Part shown: positions 1-7,204 of the stretch, one piece after another
How the letters are laid out: every line of letters starts with the position of its first letter
Numbering within the stretch: the first letter of the stretch is position 1
Origin: Pseudomonas sp. St316
Lineage (GTDB): Bacteria > Pseudomonadota > Gammaproteobacteria > Pseudomonadales > Pseudomonadaceae
Assembly (NCBI RefSeq): GCF_018325905.1
Contig: NZ_AP021901.1
Span: 6,713,546 to 6,777,545, forward strand
Length of the DNA: 64,000 nucleotides
Reading direction: 5' to 3'
The notes under the pieces: generated by a model
What the model was told of the DNA's origin: nothing
Seen by the model: only the letters and a program-made list of their open reading frames with translations
Databases searched by the model: none
Position numbers and translations under genes: made by a program

Positions 1-1357
1 GTGCCTCCGGCTTGACACTGTCGGCCAGCAACAGCCAAGCGATGAACTGCCCGTCCAGGGCCAGACCGGCAATCGGGCCGTCGTGCTCCGGGACCGCTGA
101 CGTTTGAATGCCCAGTTGTGCAAACAACTCCGGCCGACCGAGCGCCGCCTCACCCTGGGCGGTCATCGCGACTACACCCAACCCCTGGCGCTCATGGATA
201 TCCGTCAGCGGCAGGCAGTTTTCCTGTTCCACTAACCCTGCCAACGCACGGCTGACCGGATGACTGCTGGCCGAACCGAGGCTGGCAGCCAAAGGCAGCA
301 GCAACGATGCATGAGCATCGTTGGCCTGTTCAATGGATTGCAGGCGCAGGACACCGTAGGTCAGGGTTCCGGTCTTGTCGACAACCAACGATGTCAGGTC
401 CGCCAGTTCTTCCAGGAAGGCCGAGCTACGGATCAGGATCCCGTGGCGCGCCGCCACCGCGATCCCGGCAATGGCGGTGGCCGGCGCCGACAGCACCAAC
501 GCACAAGGACAGGCGGCGACCAGGACCGCCAGCATCGCCTGGGCATCGTTGGTCACGAACCAGGTCACCGCCGCCAGCAGCAATACCAATACCAGGTAAC
601 TGCCGGCGTAGCGTTCCAGCAGGCGAGTGATGGGCGGCTTGGAGCGTTCGGCGTTTTGCATCAGGGCGATGACCTTGCCCAAGGTGGATTCTTCGCCGGT
701 ACGGGTCACTTCCAGGCGTAGCAGACCATCGAGGTTGATCGCGCCATCAAAGACTTCAGTGCCGACCACGGCCTCCAACGGCACCGACTCACCCGTGATG
801 GGCGCGGTGTCGAGGCTAGCCTGGCCGGACAATACCCGACCATCGGCCGGCACCCGGTCACCGGCGCGCACCTCCACGACATCGCCGGGCTGGAGCGTCG
901 CGTTGTCGACATCGATGATCGAACCGTCGGCCTGCACCTTGCGACCTTGGCTGCGGGTCAGTTGGCCAAGGGCGTGGATCGCCTCCTGGGAACCGATGAC
1001 GCTGCGCTCTTCCAGCACATGCCCGAAGATCATGATGATTGGCAACAACGCGGCCGTCAGCAGATCGCCGGTGGCCCAGGCACCGAGCATCGCCAGGGCG
1101 ATGAGTTGGTCAGTAATCCCGTGCAGGCTTGGGTAACGCAAGCTGTACCAGGCCGAACGCATCACCGGCACCGCCACCAACAGCGAGGCGACCCCCAACA
1201 GCAGTTGACTGACGCCGCTCTGCTCCGGCGACCAACCGCGCCATACCAGGCCCAGTGCGAGCAAGCCGAGGGCGAGCATCGCCAAGGTCAGTTGCCGAGC
1301 GGCGACGCGTTGTTCCGTCGAAGACAACATCGGTGCAGCGCTGGTTTGGGCTGTCAT
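1..1357 (-). CDS. Heavy-metal-translocating P1B-type ATPase (3' end outside window)
   Basis: This is an inner-membrane pump that moves a soft metal cation using ATP. Reading the minus strand from the ATG at 1357 gives about 452 codons that run off the left edge. The visible motifs, in order, are ITGES of the actuator domain, the membrane metal-site motif CPC (in AACPCAL), the phosphorylation motif DKTGTLT and the SSHP motif of the nucleotide-binding domain. CPC places it in the P1B subfamily that moves Cu/Ag or Zn/Cd/Pb; the metal cannot be decided from what is visible. No N-terminal CxxC metal-binding domain is present: the protein goes almost straight into the first membrane helix. The ATG overlaps the stop of the upstream SPFH gene (ATGA), so it is the fourth gene of a tight operon. 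The last helices and hinge motif are outside the window. Confidence 0.88.
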   Translation of the reverse strand, partial: MTAQTSAAPMLSSTEQRVAARQLTLAMLALGLLALGLVWRGWSPEQSGVSQLLLGVASLLVAVPVMRSAWYSLRYPSLHGITDQLIALAMLGAWATGDLLTAALLPIIMIFGHVLEERSVIGSQEAIHALGQLTRSQGRKVQADGSIIDVDNATLQPGDVVEVRAGDRVPADGRVLSGQASLDTAPITGESVPLEAVVGTEVFDGAINLDGLLRLEVTRTGEESTLGKVIALMQNAERSKPPITRLLERYAGSYLVLVLLLAAVTWFVTNDAQAMLAVLVAACPCALVLSAPATAIAGIAVAARHGILIRSSAFLEELADLTSLVVDKTGTLTYGVLRLQSIEQANDAHASLLLPLAASLGSASSHPVSRALAGLVEQENCLPLTDIHERQGLGVVAMTAQGEAALGRPELFAQLGIQTSAVPEHDGPIAGLALDGQFIAWLLLADSVKPEA

Positions 1358-2406
1358 TGTCCGGCTCCCTGGATGATCAGGCGGGAATCGTCTTTCGGAT
1401 CGACCGTGGTGACTGAAGCGGCCTGGCGAAGGATGGCCGGCATGCGCTCGCGGTACAGGCGCAGCAGCATTTGCGGATCACTGCCTTGGGTCTTCGCCAA
1501 GCCGAGCACGGTGGCCGTGTCGGCCGACGCCTTGGCGAGGCGTTCGCTGGCCTGGGCATGAGCGACTTGCACGGCACGGTCGGCATCTTGGCGGGCAGCT
1601 TGGGTGAGTTTTTCGGCTTCGGTACGCGCGTTGGCCACGGCTTTATCGGCCTGTTGGCTGGCCGTCAGCACTGCGTTGAAGGCACTCACCGCCGGCCCCG
1701 GCAAACTCGATTGCACATCGACCCGCACGACCTCGATACCTAACCCCTGCCCCGTCGCCGCCAGGTCAGCCAGGCGTCGGTTGAGACCCTGCACCAGATC
1801 ACCACGCAAGCGTTCACGACGCTCGGCTGCCTGATTGTCGCTGCCCATCAGTTCGGGGCGAGCCACCAGGATGGTGTCCAAGTCCCGAGCCGCGGTCAGT
1901 GCCACGGCACTACGGGTCGCCAGCCGGTCCAGTGCCGGCAGGACATGTTCACCTTGCAAGACAAAGGCGTAAGGGTCGGTCACTTTGTAGAACACCCGCA
2001 CATCCAGTTGCACCACCCCGGCATCACCGGTCAATAAATAGCCAGAGCCAGCCAACGCATCGCTAACGGGCGTGGCGAAACTGGCCACACGGTCGGCTTG
2101 CAAGGCCGCGTCCGAGCGCAGCAGATTTTCCACCCGCCGTTCAAGCACCCGATCCGCCGCTGGCAGCAGGATCACCTGCTCCACAGGACGCGGCCACGCC
2201 AACAAGAGGCCGGCATTCTGGATGCGATCCAAGGCGCCAAAGTGCAGCACCACTGCACGATTCTGCGGATCAATCTGCCGTACGTTGGAAAAGAGCCAGG
2301 CCAATGCGGCCAACACCGTGACGGCGTAAAGCGCCAGAAACGCCAAACGCCCAGCCTGGATCCACGGACTGGATAACTCGTTTGTTCCACGTGGAACCAA
2401 ACTCAT
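1354..2406 (-). CDS. SPFH/band-7 membrane protein, HflK/HflC-like (third of three)
   Basis: A 350-residue SPFH (stomatin/prohibitin/flotillin/HflKC) protein, usually annotated as a protease modulator. It has one N-terminal membrane segment at about residues 15-40, then a band-7 domain beginning near NRAVVLHFGALD, and a long Ala/Gln/Glu-rich helical region (about 230-300) typical of SPFH oligomerisation. HflK and HflC of E. coli form a large cage around the FtsH protease. This copy is one of three consecutive SPFH genes and is not next to hflX or hfq, so it is a paralogous set rather than the housekeeping pair. It overlaps the upstream gene by 4 bases and the ATPase by 4 bases. A parS-like site lies in its first codons. 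The substrate is unknown; partnership with the metal ATPase is inferred from position. Confidence 0.8.
   Translation of the reverse strand: MSLVPRGTNELSSPWIQAGRLAFLALYAVTVLAALAWLFSNVRQIDPQNRAVVLHFGALDRIQNAGLLLAWPRPVEQVILLPAADRVLERRVENLLRSDAALQADRVASFATPVSDALAGSGYLLTGDAGVVQLDVRVFYKVTDPYAFVLQGEHVLPALDRLATRSAVALTAARDLDTILVARPELMGSDNQAAERRERLRGDLVQGLNRRLADLAATGQGLGIEVVRVDVQSSLPGPAVSAFNAVLTASQQADKAVANARTEAEKLTQAARQDADRAVQVAHAQASERLAKASADTATVLGLAKTQGSDPQMLLRLYRERMPAILRQAASVTTVDPKDDSRLIIQGAGQ
2383..2398. promoter_or_regulatory. parS: parS centromere-like site (ParB binding)
   Basis: The sequence TGTTCCACGTGGAACC contains the 14-base perfect palindrome GTTCCACGTGGAAC, the core of the conserved bacterial parS site bound by ParB. 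It lies inside codons 4-8 of the HflK-like gene, encoding Val-Pro-Arg-Gly-Thr. ParA and ParB are encoded at 54912-56591 and the origin lies at the right edge, about 61 kb away. A chance 14-base palindrome of exactly this sequence is very unlikely. It is the only intact copy I noticed in the window. Confidence 0.8.
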
Positions 2407-3422
2407 GGTTGTGTTCCACCTTTGCCTTCCACGGAAACAGGACCGTCCACCAGCACACGGAATGGCGCTGCATCGGTGCGCAAAATCAGCTTCGTGCCTG
2501 GGCTGACAATAGTGCCCAAGGTGTCCAGTGAACGAAGCAGGTTGTACAGCTGCGGAGAGCCGGCGTATGCCCGGCCATAGATCTCCGCCGCTTCTACCCG
2601 CGACTGCGCTTCGATGTCCGCGGCTTTTACCGTGGCATCAGCTTGCAAGACTCGCGCATCACGCTCTGCGGCGGAGCGAATCTGCGCCGCTTCGCGCTTG
2701 CCGATGGCGGTGCGTTCGGTGGCGATGGTCTCGCGCTCGGCGCGCATGCGATCCACCGTTGCCGTCAGCGTCACCGACGGTAAAGTCAGGCGTTCAATGC
2801 CAACTTGCAACACACGCACACCATAGGTGGTGAGCAACTGTTGATCGATCTGCTGACGCAGCTGAGCTTCGAAATCGGCGATGCGCACCTGGCTGGCATC
2901 GGTGTTGACCAGGTTCGCCAGGTCAAAACTGGCGGCTGTGGTTTCCAGCGCCGAGCCGACGAAGGTGCGGATCTGCCGTGCCGCTTCGTCCGGTTGGTTC
3001 TGCACCGCGCGCATGAAGCGCTGCACGTTTTCGGGGTCACCCTGCACCTGCCAAGCCACGTAGGCCTGGACGATGATCCGCAGCCCATCACGGGTGCCGA
3101 CATCCTGCAGACCGCTGGAGGTGGTGCGTAATCGCAGGTCGACCGGAATCGCCGCTTCGAACGGTGCCGGCCAGCGCCAACCCAAACCCGGTTGCAGCAG
3201 CACCCGCGCCGGATTGCCGAAACGGGTGATGACCGTCGCCTCCCCCGAACGCACCTGCACCAGGCTCGCCGCCGCAACGGCAAACGCCACCAGCAGAACC
3301 GCCCAGCCCATCCGCCGCCAGGGGAACGGACCGGCTTGCTGCGGATCGCCATGATGGTGGTGATGATGACCGTGATCGTGACCGGCGTGGTCGTGGTGAT
3401 CGTGTGTAGAGGACTGGCTCAA
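2403..3422 (-). CDS. SPFH/band-7 membrane protein with His-rich N terminus, HflC-like (second of three)
   Basis: A 339-residue HflC-like SPFH protein. Residues 1-27 are extremely rich in His and Asp (runs such as HDHGHHHHHHGD), followed by one membrane helix (about 36-57) and a band-7 domain starting near GEATVITRFGNPARV. Residues about 220-275 form a charged helical region with RMRAERETIATERTA, typical of HflC. The His-rich tail faces the cytoplasm if topology follows E. coli HflC, and could bind Zn, Ni, Co or Cu. Ordinary HflC has no such tail. The tail, together with the downstream P1B ATPase, suggests a metal-related function; that is inference. Start and stop each overlap the neighbouring genes by 4 bases. 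Confidence 0.82.
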   Translation of the reverse strand: MSQSSTHDHHDHAGHDHGHHHHHHGDPQQAGPFPWRRMGWAVLLVAFAVAAASLVQVRSGEATVITRFGNPARVLLQPGLGWRWPAPFEAAIPVDLRLRTTSSGLQDVGTRDGLRIIVQAYVAWQVQGDPENVQRFMRAVQNQPDEAARQIRTFVGSALETTAASFDLANLVNTDASQVRIADFEAQLRQQIDQQLLTTYGVRVLQVGIERLTLPSVTLTATVDRMRAERETIATERTAIGKREAAQIRSAAERDARVLQADATVKAADIEAQSRVEAAEIYGRAYAGSPQLYNLLRSLDTLGTIVSPGTKLILRTDAAPFRVLVDGPVSVEGKGGTQP

Positions 3423-5380
3423 TGGGCAGCTCCTGGCGGGACAGGGTTACGCGGCGACGCGGGGTCTGCCGGCAGCGTGAAGGTACGCAAGTCGATGGTC
3501 GGCGCGTTGCCGCTGCCGCCCAGGCGATGGTCGAGAATCAGCAACCGGGCGTTGGCAAGGCCCTGGCTCAGTTGGCCCAGGTAATGCTCCAGCACAAAAG
3601 CGTGTCCGGCCGTGGCGTAGGCTTTGCGGTCGGCATTGAAGCGCAGGTCGGCGGCCTGGGCAGTCGCATTGATTTCCCGGGCGGTGGCAGTGGCTTGGTC
3701 ATGGGCGACGCTTGCTTGCAATTGCGCCTGGTTGGTCTGTTCCGCCGCCGCGCCACGCTCTCGGGCGATCAACGCCTGCGCGCCGATCTGCGCCGCCTGC
3801 ACACCGTGGTAAGCATTGGCCGCGCCGGCCGGCGGATGAATCGCCTCCACGACCGTCGCCAGGATTTGCACACCGCTATCGAGCGATTGCAAATCAGCCT
3901 GGACGGCGCGACCGATTTCGTCGGCGAGGCTGACACGGTCCGCGCCCAACAACCCGTCCAGTGTGCGCGACGCAAACTCATGCACCAGGATGCGGCTGGC
4001 GGTGCTGCGAATCAGCGTCGGCACATCGGCACTGTTGTAGGTCGCCGCCAACGCCGCAGAGTCCGTCAGGCCGATGCGATAGACAAAACGCACGTCCATG
4101 TTGACGATCTGGAAGCTCTGCTGGTCGGCACGACGACTGGCAATGACCTGGGACTTGTCGTTCACATGGCTGGCGTCCCACAACCGATTGGCGATTTCCG
4201 GCGCCGGCCCCTCCGCCGGTTCCGCTTCGACCACTGCTCGACTCTGCGCGACACTGGTCGCCAATTCATGCACAACGCCATTCTCGACGTTGAGCACCCT
4301 GCCCCATGGCCAAGGCAACGCGACATGCAAACCCGGGCCGAACACCTCCACCGGTTTGCCAAAACGCTCATAGATGCCACGCCCCTGCAGCGGCACTTCG
4401 TGCACGCCCGTCAATAACCAGCCCACCAGCACCACCAGCGCCAACACCGGCAAAAAAGCCCGGCGCATGTAGCTGAAGGCCCAGATCTGGCGCAAGTCGA
4501 TGCCAAAACGGTTGTGCAGTTCATGTTGCAAAGCCAGCAACGGTTGCGGCGGCCAGCGCAGCAGATCGGCGACGACACTGCGGCCCAGCAGCGTCGGCTC
4601 CAGGGCGTCCCGACGCGGGATGAATAACGACAACACGGCGCGCAACAAAAACTCGGCCGCCACCACACCCGGCAACAGCCCTATCAACACCGCCAGGCGC
4701 ATCGGCCAGATGGACGTTTCTGCGGCGAACAACAAGCACAAAGCGCCGAGCACCAGCACGATGATCGCCACTCGCGTCAGTTGCGCCAGCGACGGCGCTT
4801 CCGGCCATTCAACGGGGGATTGCTGGGCCAATTGCCGCTCGAAGACTAATAACCCGAACGCCAATACCAACGACAACACCGCCCCCACACTGGCCGAGAC
4901 CCCGAGGGCGGCAGCCGGCAGTTGCAAGTTCCAGGCGTGTTCAAGGCCCAGCAATACCAGCACTGCCCAACCGGCCAGCCACAACGCAGGCGCACCGATT
5001 TGCTTCAGCAAGCCGAGCCAGCGTGCGCCGATTCGCTCCAGCAGCCGCTCATACCAGCCCAGGTTATCAACAGGCTCGCTTTGTGCCGGCAAGTTATCCA
5101 CAGCAGGCAGCAGCGCCCTGCTACGCCATTGCGTCACCCACCAGGCCGATTGCAAACCCGCTACCAACACCAAGAGTCCCGCACCTTGGCTGACCAGCAG
5201 AGCCGGCCACAGCGATTGCGGCGAAAACACCCCAATAAAAAAAGCCAGTAGCAGACCCAAACCCGCCACGCTTGCCAGGGCGAAGGCGGTCTGTTTCAAA
5301 CGGCGCCCTTGGAACGACGCTCGTTGAAAACGCGGCCATTCGGCCACCTGTGCCCCCTCGACATCAAGATCGACTTGCAT
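3419..5380 (-). CDS. Large multi-pass SPFH protein, HflK-like (first of three)
   Basis: A 653-residue protein counted from the ATG at 5380. The first 320 or so residues contain about six or seven hydrophobic helices, far more than the single helix of canonical HflK (about 400 residues). The last helix leads into a band-7 domain (GRGIYERFGKPVEVFGPGLH) and a long Ala/Gln-rich helical region. It therefore looks like an HflK domain fused to a polytopic membrane part. It heads the SPFH-ATPase operon. A GTG at 5431 would give 670 residues and has GGAG five bases upstream. I prefer ATG 5380 because the palindrome at 5453-5465 and a possible -10 next to it would leave almost no leader for the GTG start. 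Confidence 0.78.
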   Translation of the reverse strand: MQVDLDVEGAQVAEWPRFQRASFQGRRLKQTAFALASVAGLGLLLAFFIGVFSPQSLWPALLVSQGAGLLVLVAGLQSAWWVTQWRSRALLPAVDNLPAQSEPVDNLGWYERLLERIGARWLGLLKQIGAPALWLAGWAVLVLLGLEHAWNLQLPAAALGVSASVGAVLSLVLAFGLLVFERQLAQQSPVEWPEAPSLAQLTRVAIIVLVLGALCLLFAAETSIWPMRLAVLIGLLPGVVAAEFLLRAVLSLFIPRRDALEPTLLGRSVVADLLRWPPQPLLALQHELHNRFGIDLRQIWAFSYMRRAFLPVLALVVLVGWLLTGVHEVPLQGRGIYERFGKPVEVFGPGLHVALPWPWGRVLNVENGVVHELATSVAQSRAVVEAEPAEGPAPEIANRLWDASHVNDKSQVIASRRADQQSFQIVNMDVRFVYRIGLTDSAALAATYNSADVPTLIRSTASRILVHEFASRTLDGLLGADRVSLADEIGRAVQADLQSLDSGVQILATVVEAIHPPAGAANAYHGVQAAQIGAQALIARERGAAAEQTNQAQLQASVAHDQATATAREINATAQAADLRFNADRKAYATAGHAFVLEHYLGQLSQGLANARLLILDHRLGGSGNAPTIDLRTFTLPADPASPRNPVPPGAAH

Positions 5381-5452
5381 ACCACCCCAGCACTCGTGGC
5401 GATCAAAATCCGGGCCCGTGGACAACCCCACCGACGCTCCGCTATGTATACC

Positions 5453-5465
5453 GTTACCTTATAAC
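5453..5465. promoter_or_regulatory. Zur-box-like palindrome upstream of the SPFH-ATPase operon
   Basis: GTTACCTTATAAC has GTTA/TAAC arms and matches the commonly quoted gammaproteobacterial Zur consensus GTTATANTATAAC at 10 of 12 defined positions. It sits 22 bases upstream of the GTG and 73 bases upstream of the ATG of the first SPFH gene. On the minus strand it lies next to a possible -10 element (GTATACAT). Control by the zinc repressor Zur is an inference from this match and from the metal theme of the operon. Confidence 0.4.
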
Positions 5466-5532
5466 GATTCCTGTGAAATTTCCGTTTCGAATTCTTCATG
5501 ACAAGGCCTGCCCTGGCCTCTTGACTTAAGCC

Positions 5533-5562
5533 TTGACCGAAATCTCTGGAAACGCTCATATT
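5533..5562 (+). promoter_or_regulatory. Possible sigma-70 promoter of the lpd gene
   Basis: TTGACC (5533-5538) and CATATT (5557-5562) are separated by 18 bases and lie about 40 bases upstream of the lpd start. The -35 element is good and the -10 is weak. A ribosome site GGGAG lies eight bases before the ATG at 5603. Confidence 0.35.
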
Positions 5563-5602
5563 ACGAACATAATTTTTTATCAGGCCAAGCGGGAGAACAG
5601 CG

Positions 5603-7003
5603 ATGAGCAACTACGACGTGGTCATTTTGGGCGGCGGGCCCGGCGGGTATAACGCGGCGATTCGGGCCGGGCAGTTGGGGCTCAAAGCCGCCTGTGTCGA
5701 AGGCCGAGCCACCCTGGGTGGCACCTGTCTGAACGTCGGCTGCATGCCCTCCAAGGCATTGCTGCATGCCTCGGAGCTGTACGAAGCCGCCACGGGAACG
5801 GAGTTCGCCAACCTGGGCATTGAAGTCAGCCCCACCCTCAACCTTGCGCAAATGATGAAGCAAAAGGACGAAAGCGTAGCCGGCCTGACCAAGGGCATCG
5901 AATTTCTGTTTCGCAAGAACAAGGTCGACTGGATCAAAGGCTGGGGCCACATCGACGGACCGGGCAAGGTGACCGTCACCGGCGACGATGGCGCCAAGAC
6001 CGAACTCAGCGCCAAGGACATCGTCATCGCCACCGGCTCGCAACCCATGCCCCTGCCAGGCGTGACCATCGATAACCAGCGCATCCTCGACTCCACCGGC
6101 GCCTTGTCCCTGAGTGAGGTGCCCCGACATCTGGTGGTGATCGGCGCTGGCGTCATCGGCCTCGAACTGGGCTCGGTCTGGCGGCGCCTGGGGGCCCAGG
6201 TGACCGTGGTGGAATACCTCGATCGCATCTGCCCAGGGGTGGACGGCGAAGCCGGCAAGACCCTGCAGCGGGCCCTGAGTAAACAGGGCATCCAGTTCAA
6301 GTTGAGTTCGAAGGTCACCGGAGCCATTCCCTCGGCCAGCGGCGTGCAGCTGCAGATAGAGCCGGCGGCGGGCGGCGAAGCACAAACCCTGGACGCCGAT
6401 TACGTGCTGGTCGCCATCGGCCGTCGGCCTTACACGCAAGGATTGGGGCTGGAGAACGTCGGGCTGAGTCCTGACAAGCGCGGCATGCTCGTCAACCAGC
6501 ATCACCGGACCGAAGCGCCCGGCGTCTGGGTCATCGGTGATGTGACGTCCGGACCGATGCTGGCCCATAAGGCCGAAGACGAAGCCATGGTTTGCATCGA
6601 ACAGATCGCCGGCAAAGCCGCCGAGGTCAACTATGCGCTGATCCCCAGCGTCATCTACACCCGTCCGGAACTGGCCAGCGTCGGCAAGACCGAAGAACAA
6701 CTCAAGGCCGAAGGCCGTGCCTACAAAGTCGGCAAGTTCCCCTTCACCGCCAACAGCCGGGCCAAGATCAACCACGAGACCGAAGGGTTCGCTAAAGTCC
6801 TGGCCGATGAACGTACCGATGAAATCCTTGGCGTGCACCTGGTAGGCCCGAGCGTCGGTGAGATGATCGGGGAATACTGCGTGGCCATGGAGTTCAGCGC
6901 CTCGGCCGAGGACATCGCCCTGACCTGCCACCCCCACCCTACCCGCTCGGAGGCGTTGCGCCAGGCGGCAATGAATGTGGAGGGGATGGCGACACAGATG
7001 TAG
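5603..7003 (+). CDS. lpdA: Dihydrolipoamide dehydrogenase (E3), stand-alone copy
   Basis: Flavoprotein disulfide reductase of 466 residues that reoxidises the dihydrolipoyl groups of 2-oxoacid dehydrogenase complexes or the glycine cleavage system, using FAD and NAD. The N-terminal FAD motif is GGGPGGYNAA. The redox-active pair is Cys42/Cys47 in GGTCLNVGC. The NAD-binding glycine motif is IGAGVIGLELGS (about 180-191), and the C-terminal active-site motif HPHPTRSEAL supplies the catalytic His and Glu. All key residues are present and the length is normal. No E1 or E2 genes flank it, so it is an orphan E3, resembling the extra LPD copies (LPD-3 type) known in pseudomonads. A ribosome site GGGAG supports the ATG at 5603. 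Confidence 0.9.
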   Translation: MSNYDVVILGGGPGGYNAAIRAGQLGLKAACVEGRATLGGTCLNVGCMPSKALLHASELYEAATGTEFANLGIEVSPTLNLAQMMKQKDESVAGLTKGIEFLFRKNKVDWIKGWGHIDGPGKVTVTGDDGAKTELSAKDIVIATGSQPMPLPGVTIDNQRILDSTGALSLSEVPRHLVVIGAGVIGLELGSVWRRLGAQVTVVEYLDRICPGVDGEAGKTLQRALSKQGIQFKLSSKVTGAIPSASGVQLQIEPAAGGEAQTLDADYVLVAIGRRPYTQGLGLENVGLSPDKRGMLVNQHHRTEAPGVWVIGDVTSGPMLAHKAEDEAMVCIEQIAGKAAEVNYALIPSVIYTRPELASVGKTEEQLKAEGRAYKVGKFPFTANSRAKINHETEGFAKVLADERTDEILGVHLVGPSVGEMIGEYCVAMEFSASAEDIALTCHPHPTRSEALRQAAMNVEGMATQM

Positions 7004-7100
7004 GGAGATGCCCCACTGGCGATAACACCCGCCCCTGTGGCAATGCTGTTCACTTAAGGCGTGCCCGATTCATTGTGGCGAGGGGATTCATCTTGCGCCC

Positions 7101-7191
7101 CTGTGGGAGCGAGCTTGCTCGCGATGGCGCCATTGCAGGCGCTACAAAGGCATCTGTGATGGCCTCATCGCGAGCAAGCTCGCTCCCACAA
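7101..7191. repeat. REPIN (two inverted REP palindromes)
   Basis: A REP at 7102-7124 (GGGAGCGAGCTTGCTCGCGA core) and its inverted partner at 7167-7190 are separated by about 42 bases. Such pairs are scattered through Pseudomonas genomes between genes and form long hairpins. This one lies between the convergent 3' ends of lpd and the 7205-9355 gene. Confidence 0.9.
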
Positions 7192-7204
7192 TGGGTTCTG
7201 CATC

